DNA of 64,000 nucleotides from Aselliscus stoliczkanus (Eukaryota; Chordata; Mammalia; Chiroptera; Hipposideridae): positions 76,050,687 through 76,114,686 of the forward strand of contig CM066732.1 of assembly GCA_033961575.1 (NCBI GenBank), written 5' to 3'. The notes beneath the pieces are model-generated. The model did no database searches and had not been told where the DNA came from. It worked only from the letters and a program-made list of their open reading frames with translations. Positions 10,788-23,485 of this stretch are shown here, piece by piece; within the stretch, counting starts at the first letter, position 1, and the number at the start of each line of letters is the position of its first letter. The position numbers and the translations under genes are program-made.

Positions 10788-13413
10788 TCAATGTTGATCT
10801 TACATCTTGCAACCTTACTAAATAATCTCAGTAGTTCTAGTAACTATTTTGTAGATTCTATAGCATTTTCTACATAGATGATCATTTAATAAAAACAGTT
10901 ATACTTATTCGTTTCCAATTTGGATGCCATTTATTTCTTTTCCTTGCCCCCATTGTACTATAGCTCTACCCTCCACTACAATGCTGATGGAAGTAGTGAG
11001 GGCAGGCATCTTTGCCTTGTTCTTATCTTATAGGGAAAGCATTCGGTCTTAGACCATTAATTATGACATTAGCTGTAGGTTTTTCCTAGATGCCTTTTAT
11101 TAGGTTAAGGAAATTTTCTTAAATTCCTAGTTTTCTGAGAGGGCTTTTCAAGTTGGGAATGAATGTTAGATTTTTGTCAAATGCTCTTTTTGCAACCACT
11201 GATATAGTTTTTCTTTAGTCAATTAATGTTATTAATTGCATTGATTGATTTTTCAAAAGTTAAATCAACCTTATATTCTTGGGATAATTATCATTTATAC
11301 CAATGGAGTTTAATGTAAAGAATACAAAAAGTTTGTATAATTTTAGATTTCCCATTGTACTAACCCTTAAAGAAACTACTTGTTGAGTTTTGATGTGGTG
11401 TCAAAGAATATCCACAATTATCTGAAAATATTAGTAAAATACTTCTTCCTTTTCCAGCTACATATCTGTTTCAGGCTAGATTTTTCTCCACAAACTTGAA
11501 AAAAGCATTACATCACAGTAATTGAATGCAGAAGCAGATGAGAGAATCCAGCCGTCTTGTATTAAGCCATACACAAAAGAGAGTCACAAAAATGTAACAG
11601 TGTCACTCTGCTCACTAATTTAAAAATATAGCTATTTTTCATTTGAAATGTTATTTATGTTAACATATAATGAATGGTTTTAATATTGATATTTTAAAAT
11701 GAAATAGTAAATATAAAAAATTTTTTACTTAAAAAAACCAGGCATATTAATAGACATAAACTACAGAAACAAAAGCTCTTTAGGGTTCTGAGTAATTTCT
11801 AAGAGTCTGAAGACCAAAAAGTTTGAGATCCTCAGACACAGAAACAAGTCTTGTAGGTACTAGAAGTATGAACCTCCATTTTGGAGTAGTTACATGCTGT
11901 AATAGAAAGGGGAAAATAAAGAAATCTCTGGCTTGGTAACTTCTACTCTTGTGTTATTCTTTTGGGAGGGTTAAGAGTTATTTTTATATTTTATTATACC
12001 TTTGTGATTTGCAGATTTCTTCTAATGAAGTAGTATTTTATACTTGCCTGTTCAGTAATTAAGAGCTGTAAAGTAAAAATGTGGGAAATTTGAATTCCTT
12101 CCTGGATTCATTACTGATTTGCTTCAGAGCCTTGGACAAGACACATAATTGGTCTTGTGTTGGTTTCCTTGTGACAATAAGGATTAAATACCTCATATTT
12201 TTACTCCTCTATTAAGAGAAACTTTGTCCCAGCCTATCTGCTCCCAGCTCCTCCATGAGGATCTACATTTACTTCCCTATTCCCTAATATACCCAGCCAC
12301 ATTGTGCACCCTCTGGACTCCAGATGTACCGTTTGCCTTCCTGGGAAACCCCACACTCCTCCCACGCTGACCAGGCTCTGGCCTCAGCCCATGAGCATCC
12401 ACCCCCCCATCCCCCCCAAAAAAAAAAACCAGAAAAACTTTGCAAACATGAAATGGTACATATTAGTGTTGATTGTAATAATTAGGAATAAGCTTATGTT
12501 TAGATTTGATCATTTAAAATAGAATCATAGTATTTTAATTTCTTAAAAAATTATTTAGTTCAAAAACACTGGCATACAGTATCTATTATGTGCCAGCCAT
12601 CGGTGATTTCAAGATGAAGAAAATATAGTTTTTGCCCTTAAGGAGTTAATAATTTTGCAGGCAAGATAAACATGAAAAACAAAAACTTACAATACATTGT
12701 AATCAGTCCTATCATAGAGGTGCATATTAGTGCTATGGAAACATAAAGAACTACAAAGATAGAGAATCATCTGTTCAGAAAACTAAAGAAAATAGTGATT
12801 CTTACTAATTCTATTATTTAGCCAAATGGAATGGTACTTTAAGATAGATGATAGTGAAACTATTTTACAAAATTATAAAGTAAAAACTGTTTTTTCATGA
12901 TTAATGAACTTACCCTGGACTTTGAAAAATTAAGCTTTTTAGCATCAGTGTAATGTATAAAATCAGGGCCATCTACATATTTTTTGTGATCACTTAATAA
13001 CATAGCTAAAGAGGACAATGTTCTCAGAGCCAGAAAGCATTAGAATCCAGGAATTTCTTGCTCTAAAAAAAAAATTTCATGGTCAGTTTAAGCATAAAAT
13101 ACTAATGTATTTAATATTAAAAATAATTTTTGATTCCTACCTCAGTAAACCACCTTTAAAGTAATTTTTAAGTTTGGGGTTTTTTTTTAACTTAAACTTT
13201 TTACAGATTTAAACAGGTGGAATCATCTGCTTACCATGTCCCCAAAGTAGTTTGTACCTACTTCTAATACAATACTCATCATATTGTAGTTTTTCTAATT
13301 TCCTACACCAGACTTTGGGTATCTCATATTACATACACATTGTTTGGCAGGTAGGTGTTCAGTAAGTATTCTTTAATCAATGAATAAATATATTCTTAAA
13401 ACTTTTTCCATAG

Positions 13414-13489
13414 GTGCTGCAGATGATTACAATAGAATTGGTTCTTCATTATATGCTTTAGGAACTCAGGATTCTACAGATATATGCAA
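13414..13489 (+). CDS. SNX6: SNX6 exon, residues ~240-265 (BAR domain)
   Basis: The 76-nt exon lies between acceptor ttccatag and donor gtaagg. It completes the split serine, encodes AADDYNRIGSSLYALGTQDS and then TDIC, and ends with two bases of a lysine codon. It is part of the first BAR helix; phase agrees with both neighbours. Confidence 0.94.
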
Positions 13490-14657
13490 GTAAGGATTCT
13501 GATTAAAAAACATTAAATATGAAGAAAACAAAAATTTTGTTGGCAGACTGGGCATACACAATACTTCAGACATTTTGAAATATTTTTGTCAAAACACATT
13601 GATAATAAGGAGCTTCTTTATATCAATAAAGAATTGATATATTCAATTTAGGTCGGTGTCAGTTTTTCCTTTCTCTCTTATTTTTTAAATCTGAGAAATA
13701 AAAATAGACCTTAATACAATATTTTTAACTTTTACTAAGTTTTATTTGATGAAAATGGACTGATTTGTGTGTGTGTGAGAGAGAGAAGGAGAGACAAAAT
13801 TTGTGTCAAAATGTTCTTAAGTTTTGATAAAAGTTTATTAGAAATTTAAAATGCTGTTTGGAATTAGAATATATATTTATGTATTTCATTGAAAGCCAAA
13901 TCAATTCAAGTAAAATTTGATGCTATCAGTTTACACTTTTTAAAGAGGCTGGCTGGCTATTCTAGTTTTTATAGTTTAGTGAATGTTGGGGCCACCGGAT
14001 GGGAAAGGTGTGTTGTGCATGTTAGTGTAGAGAAACGCTCTCTGGAAGTTTGCTTACACAGCTTTCCCTTACTTACTTTATGCTAGTTTTTTACCTTAAC
14101 TGTAATCTAACCATAGGTAATTTTAGTTCCTCCTATAATATTGTTTAAACCCAACTCTTCATTGAAAAGTAATTCATACTTTTTAAAAAATGTTAAGTGG
14201 AAAAACTATTTTCATAGTTTATGCCTACCTCTAAACCACATCCTTGAACTTCTTTCTAGTATATCCTCTCATTAGGCATGTAACATCTCAAGTTTTTCAG
14301 CAAAGCAAGGCACTGCAGTTTACACTAATGACCATGTTACCTTCCCAAAGATTTAGTTCTTGAGTCTTTGATAGAAGAAACAAAGTGAATCTTGCCATGT
14401 GTTATCTTACATAAACCTGTCAAAAGCAAGTTCTTTTAAATAAAGCGAAGTTCAAAGTTCATAAAATTATGTTTTAGCGTTCAATAGTATTTGCCCTAAT
14501 CCAATTATGTCATCTATAATTACATATTTTACAGAATACCTTTTAATAGTTTGGCATTGGGATATTTTTTTAGCTGGTTGTCAGCATTTGAGAAAGAGGC
14601 TGTTTAATTAAAAGTGAAAGTGAATTGTGAGAAGTTGGTTATTCATATCTGTTGTTT

Positions 14658-14694
<37 letters not shown>

Positions 14695-15218
14695 AGTGTC
14701 ACTGGCCCTCATATGTGGGACCGAACCGGGGCCACTGGCTTCCCAAGCCAGCACTTAACCACAGCGCCACTCGGCCAGCCCTCTGTTGTTTTCTAAAACA
14801 AAGCAACTTTATTTGAAAATGTTTAAACATAGCTATCAGTTATCTTCAAGAACTGCTCCAACTTCAGTGTTTTCCTTTTAAATCAGCCTATTGTCTCTTT
14901 GCATGTGATTGTTCTATAAGAATTGTGGAGGTATAGGCTTTATTTAGCATCATGTGGCATATTACTAAAGAATAGCAAGACAACTTTTTTAGATTTTTAA
15001 TGTATGGCTTAGACTGTTATCCTGTAATGGGAAATTTTTCTGTAACGGGTAGAAGTACAAAGAGATTTTTGTTGAACTAAATGAAGTAAACAAGACCATT
15101 AAATATTATTGTAATGAAATAAGAATGCTCATGGTTTGGTGGCATTATGTAGTCTCTGAACATTTCAAAGGGAAAATTATTTAAAGGTAGCTTCTGATTA
15201 AATATTTTTCTCTTCCAG
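13490..15218 (+). other. SNX6 intron
   Basis: About 1.7 kb, AT-rich, with one short SINE near its middle. Nothing else recognisable. Confidence 0.85.
14661..14781 (-). mobile_element. Short tRNA-derived SINE
   Basis: Reverse short-family copy with a long oligo-T tract. Duplication tctgttgttttct on both sides. Confidence 0.9.
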
Positions 15219-15258
15219 GTTTTTTCTCAAAGTTTCAGAACTGTTTGATAAAACGAGA
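15219..15258 (+). CDS. SNX6: SNX6 small exon, residues ~265-278
   Basis: A 40-nt micro-like exon after acceptor ctcttccag and before donor gtaag. It encodes the end of a lysine and then FFLKVSELFDKTR. Phase fits both sides, and the motif belongs to the BAR domain of SNX6. Confidence 0.94.
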
Positions 15259-16485
15259 GTAAGTATTGTTAATTAAACTTTGGTAATCTAAAACTGAACA
15301 TACAATAGTGTTTTAACTGGTGGCTATGTTTCACTTAATGGAGGAAGATGAGTTATACTTCAGAAGGATGAAGAAACAGATTTAGATTTGAAAATTTTCA
15401 GGAAATTCAGTTTTTATCATGGCCTTTTGTTATTTATGCAGATGTTCATATTCTTGTTCATTATAGATACTTGGTTTATTTTTATGAAAAAATGTTCTTT
15501 TCCGGGGTTTTTTTTAAGCTAGAAGAAAGATTTAGATTCATTATAACATTACCAAGACTATATTGCTTTTGATTCCCCTTGACTCACAGGTTCAAAAGTA
15601 AATTGTATCAATATGAGACAAGTATATCTGCACCTGGGTTTCATTCATAGTAGTAATAATTTAATATTGATAGTCTTGGTTTTCAGGGATTGGTCCAAAT
15701 ACAATAATATTTAACATTTTAATCACTTGATAAAATAGTGAAAATGTTTATTAGATGTTGAATGGTACTTAGATGAGAGTGGTAATGTCTAGTCCATTGT
15801 AGAAACCTGATTTCAGCATGACCTTTTCAATTGAGTGATGTGTAGCAGAGACAAGTAAAAGAAAAAGAGATATTCTCACACAAAGGAAAAAGTCCTTAAA
15901 CAAATAAATGTTGTTATGCTGGGGTCTATATAGCCCATTATTCTATTCTGCCTTCGATTTTTGTACCAAAGAGCATTTTCTGGGAAGATGAGTTTTGTGT
16001 GTGTGTGTATATTTACATTATAAGACTAGAGATTATAACAAAATAGCCTTACGTATTAGTTCTTTCAGAAACAAATGTCAAGATAGGGTTAGGTGTGCAA
16101 GAGATTTATTATGAGGAACAAAGGAAGGAACAGGAATAGACAGGAAGAGCCTTTGGACCACAATGCAGGTCTACTCCTGTGAAAGGAGAGGGCAGAAGAA
16201 AGAGTACTAGATAGGAAGAGTTTCAGACTGTATTGTATCACAGTTCTAAGAAAGTTTTGTCTAAGTCAAAGGGGCATCCCTGAGCCATAGTTACCCATTA
16301 GTGAAACTGTGCATCAGGCAGGAATTGGCTGACATTACTGCCCACTGTGTTCTGTGATTGGCTGGGTACAGCCAAGGCAAAGAGGGAGAATGGAACATAA
16401 TCTTGGTACAAACATGATTCTGGATCCAGAGAGATTGCACTGGGGGCTATCAAATAGCTGTGTTCCTTGCAGCATGTAATTTCTC

Positions 16486-16527
16486 CCTGTGTCTGTCTGT
16501 CTCTCTCTGTCTGTCTCTCTCTTTTTT

Positions 16528-16611
<84 letters not shown>

Positions 16612-16660
16612 TCCTTCCTTCCTTCCTTCCTTCCTTCCTTCCTTCCTTCCTTCCTTCCAG
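16486..16660. repeat. (CTGT)n (CTTT)n (CTTC)n microsatellite
   Basis: Pyrimidine tract of about 170 bp with three successive tetranucleotide phases. Both strands read through it as low-complexity open frames; these are not genes. Homopurine-homopyrimidine tracts of this length can form triplex DNA. Confidence 0.97.
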
Positions 16661-17084
16661 GGGTGTCTTCTTCCTTGTGCTTCTGCCTCATTTCTTCACT
16701 TGTGCCTAGAATGAGTGACTGGCCCCTTCCCCCTCCCTTTAACCCCTTTCCTTTAAGAGGGTCCTCAGCCCAGTGGAGCAGAGAGAGGGAACTGTCCTGT
16801 GTCTGGTACCCTTCTGGGACCATTTGGTATTGGCTCAAATGATAACCTAGCAACCTAGGCCACCTCCCTCTTTCTATAGCCTGATGTTAGTCCTTTTCTT
16901 CCAGCTCAGTTTGATACCCCTAAGATAGGGCCTGTCTAGGGAAAATCACCAAAGTAAGCAGTTTTTAAAAATGATAATTTGCTCCCCTGCTATTAAAGAA
17001 GAACAGTGCTTCCAATAATTGAGAAAGTATATGTGTCAGTTTTGAGAATCCATTTACAAATCAGTTGCTGTTCTTACGGTGTTG

Positions 17085-17335
17085 GTTTTATTTTATTTTT
17101 TATTTATTTTTTTTTTATTGTTTAGTTACAGTTGACATACAATATTATATTAGTTTCAGGTATGTAATATAGTGATTAGATATTTATATAACTTTATAAA
17201 GAGATCACCCAATAAATCTAGTACCCATCTGATATCATAAATATTGTAGTTATTACAATATTATTGATTATATTTCCTATGCTATACTTCACATCCCATC
17301 ACTATTTTGTAACTACCAAATTCTACTTTTTTTTC
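17085..17335 (-). mobile_element. L1 3' UTR fragment, antisense
   Basis: Contains the complement of a typical L1 3' UTR ('cagttgacatacaatattat' and a run about a base that moved with time), directly left of a long SINE. Confidence 0.65.
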
Positions 17336-17339
17336 TTTT

Positions 17340-17725
17340 TCTTTTTTTTTTAAAGATTTTATTAGGGAATCGGGGAAAGGGAACAGACAAGTTGCTGTCT
17401 TTTTTGTTCTTCAGTCTAGTTGTGGAGGATGTCGCTTCACTGGCCCATGTTGGTATCATCATTGTGCTCTTCCCCGGTGAGGCAGATCCGTCGCCAGCTG
17501 CTCACGCCGGCTGCCAGCCACTCACTGTAGCTCACAGCAGCCCACTGCAGCCTACACCATCGCCTGTGACTCACAGCAGCCCAGCTCCAGGTTGAGCTGT
17601 TGTTCACCTTCTTACTGTAGAGGGTGCAGCATTACTGGCCCATGTGGGATCCAAACCGGCGGCCCTGATGCTCAGAGCTCACGCTCCCAAGCCAACTCTT
17701 AACCAATGCGCCACCCGGCCAGCCG
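17340..17725 (-). mobile_element. Long tRNA-derived SINE
   Basis: Reverse copy of the ~450-bp long family. It starts with aaagattttattagggaatc and ends at the complement of the tRNA-like head. The body carries the tandem 'ccactcac-ctggctgc' motif typical of this family. Confidence 0.85.
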
Positions 17726-17854
17726 TCTTTTTGATGTTCTGACTGGGTGTTTTCTGCTATCTTACCTACCAAATCACTGATTTGCTCCTCTGCTTCATCT
17801 AGTCTGTTGATTCCCTCTGATGTATTCTTCATTTCAGTTATTGTATTCTTCATT

Positions 17855-18587
17855 TATTTATTTTTTTATTTTTTCTTTTTTTTTTTTTTTTTTTTTTGAG
17901 GGCATATGTGGGACCGAACCGGGGCCGCTGGCTTCCCAGGCCAGCGCTTAACCATTTTTTTATTTTTTTAAAAAAGATCTTATTGGGGAATTGGGGGAGG
18001 GGAATAGTGTTGGGGAATAGGGGAAGGGGACCGGCCAAGTTGTTGTTCTTCAGTCTTCATTGTGGAGGGCGCCAGTCACCATCTGGCTTCCTGTCGGCAG
18101 CTTGTGGCCTCTAAGCTCAAGGTGCTGTGTTCAATCTTAGTTGCGGGTAGGCGTAGCCAACATTTTGTGTGGGAGTGGAACCAGCAGCCTTGTTGTTAAG
18201 AGCGCACACTCTATCCACTGAACCACCTGGGCAGCTGCTCAGCTCACAGTGCCAAGTTCAGTCTTTAGTTGCTGGTGGGCATAGCCCACCATCAAACAGG
18301 CAATCTTGTTACACCAGCTGAGCCTCCCTGCCACCTATTGGCAGCTCAGTGGCAGCTCAGCTCGGTCACAGTGTCACTGGCAATCATGGGAATCGAACCG
18401 GCAGCCATGTTGCTCAGAGCTCGCACTCTTTTTTTTTTTTTGAGGGCAGTGTCACTGGCCCTCATATGTGGGACCGAAATGGGGCCGCTGGCTTCCGAAG
18501 CCAGCGCTTAACCACTGTGCCACTCGGCCGGCCCCAGAGCTCGCACTCTTAAGTCAACTCTTAACCAACTGAGCCACTCAGCCGTCC
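17855..18587 (-). mobile_element. Compound SINE nest (short + VES-like, with a second short SINE inside)
   Basis: The block is flanked by tgtattcttcattt on both sides, so it entered as, or grew from, one insertion in the L1. Its left part is a truncated short SINE (to about 17953). The remainder is a VES-like body in which another short SINE (18429-18535) is nested. Confidence 0.75.
18429..18535 (-). mobile_element. Short tRNA-derived SINE nested in a VES-like SINE
   Basis: Perfect duplication cagagctcgcactctt on both sides. The duplicated bases are themselves SINE sequence. Confidence 0.9.
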
Positions 18588-20289
18588 TGTATTCTTCATT
18601 TCTGACTGGTTCTTTTTTATGTTTCCTGTCTCTTGTTCTCACTGAGATCATTGAGCAACCTTATAAGCAGTGTGTTGAACTCTGCATTTGTCTCCATTTT
18701 ATCTAGTTCTTTTTCTGGAGCTTTGTTCTGTTCTTTCATTTGGGATATGTTTCTTTGTCTCTTCGTTTTGGCAACCTCCCTATATTTGTTTCTATGTAGT
18801 AGCTAGAGCTGCTATATTTTCCAGTCTTAGTAGAGTGGCCTTTTGTAGTAGGTGTGCTGTGGGATTTAGTGGCACAGCCTCCCTGGACACCTGAGCCAGT
18901 TGCTGCAGGTGTGTGCTTGGTGTGGGTTGTGTGTGCCCTCCTGTTATATTTGGGCCTTGATTGCTGTTGGCATTTCAATGGCAGGGATTGATTCATAGAC
19001 TAATTGGTTGTGAGGACTGGCCATGGCTACAGTGGAAGGGCTGTGGTGCAGGGGCTGACCCTATGGAGCAGGATTCACTTTAGTAGGGCTCTGATGCCTG
19101 CCAAGTCTGCCCTTAGGGTGTGGCATCTGTAGAGGTGGTTGGGTGGTGCCCTGGTGTGGTCTGAAGCTGGTCACCAGTTGTGTTTGTTGTTGAGCCTCTT
19201 GGGAGAGGCCCTGGTGCATTCCAAGGTCAGCCACTGCCTGAACCCTACCCACGGCCACTTAGTATGAGCTACAAAGTGATCTGCAGATGGTTGCCACTTG
19301 TGCTGGGCTTGGAGGTACCTGGGAGAGGCTAAGCTGCAATCCGAGGCCAGCTGCTTCTAGTGCCACTTGGGGCTGCTTAGCAAGAGGTACAGGACACACT
19401 GAGATCAGACTCTGTTTGTTTGGGGTTTGTGAATCTTTCAGAGACTTTAGGAAAGTCTGTAGCATGGAAAAGATACTGGAAGTGGCTTGGGTGAGCCCGC
19501 AAGTTAGTTGGGGTGGGGTCTCAAGGAATCACCAGGGCAGGGCAAATGATGTTAGCTAGGTTAACAGAGACTGATATAGTTCCCCGCCTGCTTGCACAGG
19601 CTACTTTCGGGGAGCTCTCAACAAAGGAACAGTGGCTTCTGCTGGCACTTCTGTCTGGGAGAAAGCTGCCCCTGCAGTCTTCACCCTGAAGCCAGATAGT
19701 TCAGTTCTGCCTCATATGTCCCTGTTCCCTTTTGAACTGCTGCCCTAGCGCTGGAGCTCAGAGCAAGTTAGTTTGTCAGCAAGTAAGTCCATGTATGGGC
19801 CCGTTAAGAGGAGACTCCAGCGACTTTCCATGTCATTCAGCCACAATCTCTACTGGTTTTCACAGCCAGAAATTATGGGGGGCTTCTATTCTCATCATTG
19901 GAACCCTGGACTGAGGAGACTGTTGTGGTACTGGGACCCCTCATTCCTTGAGGGGGGGCCTCCACAGCCAAGATATTCCCCCCCCCCACTGTTTAACTGA
20001 CACACATGGGTGTGGGACCAGTCCTTTCTGTGTCTCCATCTCTCCTACCAGTCTCAGTGTGGTCTCTGTATACCCTTAGTTATAGGACTTCTGTTCAGCT
20101 AGAATTCAGGCAGTTCTCGAAGGTTTTTCAGTAGTTTAGTTGTAATTATGATGTTGTAGGAGGAGGTGAGTACAGCGTTTACTTATTCTGCCATCTTGAT
20201 CAGAAGCCAGCAAGCAATTTCTCTTGAAGGAGGTTGGAGTGGCGTATTTCCATAGCCACTACAATCCTTATTTCCTTTAGTGTTTGCAT

Positions 20290-20740
20290 GTTGTTCTAGT
20301 TATTCTTGCTGTGTAACAAACCATCCTAAAATCAGTAGCTTAAAATAACAGCCATTTTATTATGCTAATGAATTATTTGGGTCAGGAATTTAGAAAGGAC
20401 ATATCATTACCTCTGTTCCCTGATGATCTCAGCAGAGAAGATATGAAGGCTGGGGCTGGAATCATCTGAATCACGCCTATGTCTGGGGTTCATGCTGGCT
20501 GCCAGCTGAGCCTCCTGCTAGGGCTGTTGGCTGTAACTCCTACACGTGGCGTTTCTTTGGAGCTGCTTAGGCTTCCTCGCAGCATGGTGGTTAGGTTCCA
20601 AAAGTGAGCATCCCAAAAGATGACAAGTGGGAGCTGCTAGTTTATAAGGCCTGAGCCTGAAACTGGCCCAACATCACTTTTTTATTGGTCAAGCAGTCTT
20701 AGAGCTCATATTCAAGGGGAAGAGCACCTGCCATGATGTA
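20290..20740. repeat. Old interspersed repeat of uncertain class
   Basis: The stretch 'ctgtgtaacaaaccatccta...aaaataacagccattttatt' and the following text are familiar from many mammalian genomes as an interspersed repeat. I cannot name the family with confidence. Confidence 0.35.
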
Positions 20741-20864
20741 AGGAGGGGAGCCATATTTAAGAACACCCAACATCCATGTAGCATGCTGTCTAAATTTACG
20801 TAAGTCAATTTATCTAAGTCAATTTTAACTTGTTAAGTTCCAGAAGTTTATTTCTCCTTAAAGT

Positions 20865-21830
20865 AATATTTTTTTAAGAAGAGGCAAGTTTTTTCTGACT
20901 TCATATTGAGGTATATTATATATATAGGAAAGAGCACATAGCAGAAGTGTACATCTCAGTGAAATTTTACAACTTTAACACACCCATGTAATGAACACCC
21001 CGATCAAGAAAGAGAACATTACCAGCAACCCAAATGCCGTGTCCTCCCCACTCCGCCCCCTTCAGCTGCCTTTTTTTTTCCCTCCAGCTGCCTTCTGAGT
21101 CACCACCTCCTACAATGGTAACCACTATCTTAGCTTCTAACAGCATAGATTAGTTCTATTTTCATATTTTATATAAAGCATTATGCAGTGTGCATTCTTT
21201 TACACCTGGTTTCATTTACTCAACACTATGTATATACGATTCATCCATGTTGTTACATGTAGGTATGTTTTCTTCATTCCTATTACTGTATAGGATTCCG
21301 TTGCAAGAATATACCTAAATTTATTTATCTCTTCTACTGTCAGTAGGCATTTGAATAGTTTATAGTGTGGAGCTATTTGCAAATAGTACTGCCAAGACCA
21401 TTCTTATATATCTTCAGATGAACATAAGGGTACATTTCTGTTGGGTGTAGATATCTAGGAGAATTGGTGGGTCACAGAATATCCACGTGAAAAGCTTCCA
21501 TAGATACTGCCAAGCTGTTTCCCAAAGTGATTGTACCAGTTACATTCCCAAAATGAATGTGAGCATTGGGATGCTACAAAAGCTTGTAATACTTGGCATC
21601 TTTTATCTTAGCCATTCTGGTGGATGTGTAGGGGTTTGTTTGTTTTTCTTTTAACCTTTTTATTTTGACAATAATTTTAGAATTACAGAAAAGTTGTAAG
21701 AATAGTACAAAGAATTTATATACATGCATCACCCAGGTTTCCTGAATGTTAACATTGTCTATGTTGCACAAATTTCTTGCATTCCAAAAAGTCCATATTC
21801 ATTCTGTTCTCTGCCCTTTGTGCACATCTG
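20865..21830 (-). mobile_element. L1 3' region fragments, antisense
   Basis: The plus strand shows complements of an L1 3' UTR and ORF2 end, with phrases such as 'ttgttacatgtaggtatgtt' and 'gccattctggtggatgtgta'. A second piece continues past 21640 to about 22480 around the SINE at 21866. Confidence 0.65.
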
Positions 21831-21865
21831 TCTTTTTTTTTTTTAAAGATAAAAATTAATTTTAG

Positions 21866-22290
21866 GGCCAGCCGAGTGGCGCATCGGTTAAGAGCTGGCT
21901 TCAGACGCCAGCTCTGAGCAGCAGGGCCCCTATTTGGATCCCACATATGAGGGCCAGTGACATTGCACCCACTACAGCTAAGATGGTGAACAACAGCTCC
22001 ACCTGGAGCTGGGCTGCTGTGAGTTCTTGGGGACAGTGTAGCTGCAGCCCCTGCTACAGTGGGCTGCTATAAGCTACAATGAATGGCCGGCAGCCAGTGT
22101 GAGCTGCCAAAAGCCGCCATGAGCGGCCGTCTATAGGCCTATGACCGATCTGCCTCACCCGGGAAGAGCACACTGATAATACCATCATGGGCCAGTGAAA
22201 CAGTGTCCTCCACAACTAGACTGAAGAACAAAAGGACAGCAACTTGTCTGTTCCCCTCCCCTGATTCCCCAATAAAAAAAATTTTTTTTT
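21866..22290 (+). mobile_element. Long tRNA-derived SINE
   Basis: Forward copy of the long family: tRNA-like head, 'cagctccacctggagctggg' core, and the 3' end tgattccccaataaaa. It is somewhat diverged. Confidence 0.85.
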
Positions 22291-22876
22291 AAATAATTTT
22301 AATACATAATAAGATTATTAATGATTCCCCTTAAGTCATCAAATATCCAGTATACAGATGTTCCCAGTTGTCTCATAAATGGCTTTTTACAGTAGAGTTA
22401 ATGTTTGAGTCAGATCCAAACAAGTTCCCAGTGTAGTATTTGGTTGATATGGTATATATGTTTTTATCAAACACTTGTCTGTCCAGACTGAATGAAGAGT
22501 TCTCATCTTTTTAGTCTGACATGGCTACTTCCCGTTTGATCTCAACTCAAACTAACCACATCTGTGTAGTACTCTTTTCAAGCACATTTTCTTAATGTTT
22601 TGACTATGTTTTCTGGTTGCCCTCAGCAGGAGGATTGGTTTGAATTGCCTAGTTTACCATTGTCAACCTATATTATGTTAAAATTGCGTACATACCAATT
22701 TCCATTGAAATGGTGGAGAGACAATATAAGTGAAGCTGAAGGGTGATATTGAAATTCGTTATAGCCAAGAAATTGAGTCAAATATAGAGCCGTTCCATAA
22801 ATTCACTAATCTCATTTGATCTTACCAGATTTACAAAGAAAAGTAACATATGTGCAGAAAGAAGTTATTTATAACA

Positions 22877-23305
22877 TAAATTTTTTTAAAAAACTGTATT
22901 GGGGAACAATGTGTTTTTTCTATCAACTCCAAGTCAAGTTGTTGTCCTTCAATCTTAATTGTGAAGGGTGCAGCTCATCTCCTAGTCCAGTCACCATTTT
23001 CAATCTGGGTTGTCAGAAAAGTCGTGACATATTTTTTCTATGTTTTTCATTGCAAAAATGCGTCATGACTTTTCCAACAACCCAGTAGTTTCGGGGGGCG
23101 CAGCCCACCATCCCTTGCGGGAGTCCAACTGGGAACCTTGTTAAGAGCACGCGCTCTAACCAACTGAGCCATCGGCTGCCCACCAGCAAGTCACTGTCTT
23201 CAATCTAGTTGCACAGGGCTCACTGGCCCATGTGGGAATCTAACCAGCAACCCTGTTTGTTTCTCAGAGCATGTGCTCTAACCAACTGAGCCACCCGGCT
23301 GCCCC
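22877..23305 (-). mobile_element. VES-like SINE carrying a mariner MITE
   Basis: Reverse VES-like SINE, same type as at 9935, interrupted by an ~80-bp palindrome at 23005-23086. Confidence 0.85.
23005..23086. mobile_element. Mariner-type palindromic MITE nested in a SINE
   Basis: CTGGGTTGTC at the left end and the complement CAACCCAG at the right enclose an AT-rich centre. It belongs to the same family as 7187-7266. The empty site in the SINE family reads caatctagttg, so insertion at a TA is clear; the left copy of the TA has since been lost or changed. Confidence 0.8.
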
Positions 23306-23398
23306 TATAACTTTAAATTTTTGTAGTAATTAAAAAAGAAAACACTGAGAATAGATGGTAAGTGCTGATTAAATGCCCAATTTTTTTCTCTTTTACAG

Positions 23399-23485
23399 AA
23401 AATAGAAGCACGAGTGTCTGCTGATGAAGACCTCAAACTTTCTGACCTTTTAAAATATTATTTAAGAGAATCTCAAGCTGCTAAG
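23399..23485 (+). CDS. SNX6: SNX6 exon, residues ~279-307 (BAR domain)
   Basis: The 87-nt exon lies between acceptor ctcttttacag and donor gtaac, phase 0 on both sides. It encodes KIEARVSADEDLKLSDLLKY followed by YLRESQAAK, helix 2 of the BAR domain. Confidence 0.95.

Larger units (their letters stand above)
8688..11290 (-). mobile_element. Decayed L1, antisense, with five SINE insertions
   Basis: From left to right the plus strand shows the complement of an L1 3' UTR (cagctttattgaggtatatt) and then of ORF2 (gatttttgattggggttgtg). ORF2 is decayed, with many stops. SINEs at 8926, 9295, 9731, 9935 and 10676 interrupt it, so the L1 is older than all five. Confidence 0.8.
7606..13413 (+). other. 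SNX6 intron
   Basis: About 5.8 kb. A decayed antisense L1 with five SINE insertions fills 8688-11290. The rest is AT-rich with no exon-like segment. Sequence near 12550-12720 looks like an old interspersed repeat that I cannot name. Confidence 0.8.
17727..20195 (-). mobile_element. L1 5' UTR and ORF1 start, antisense, with compound SINE insertion
   Basis: The minus strand begins at about 20195 with the classic L1 start (atcaagatggcagaataagt). It runs through the 5' UTR and reaches ORF1 near 17853-17727. There a coiled-coil piece reads ITEMKNTSEGINRLDEAEEQ followed by ISDLVGKI, which is the L1 ORF1 protein. ORF2 is absent, so this is a 5' fragment. The SINE nest at 17855-18587 splits it. Confidence 0.75.
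15259..23398 (+). other. SNX6 intron
   Basis: About 8.1 kb, mostly repeats: a CTTT/CTTCC tract, an antisense L1 5' region with a compound SINE nest, an old repeat near 20290-20750, L1 3' pieces, a long SINE and a VES-like SINE carrying a mariner MITE. No other exon seen. Confidence 0.8.

Noticed and set aside
16335..16853. 172-codon frame with a (GRKE/KERK)n run
   Set aside because: Translation of the CTTT/CTTC microsatellite and its flanks; low complexity only.
17632..17853. Coiled-coil frame ITEMKNTSEGINRL...
   Set aside because: L1 ORF1 remnant, fused to SINE sequence at its end. Not a host gene.
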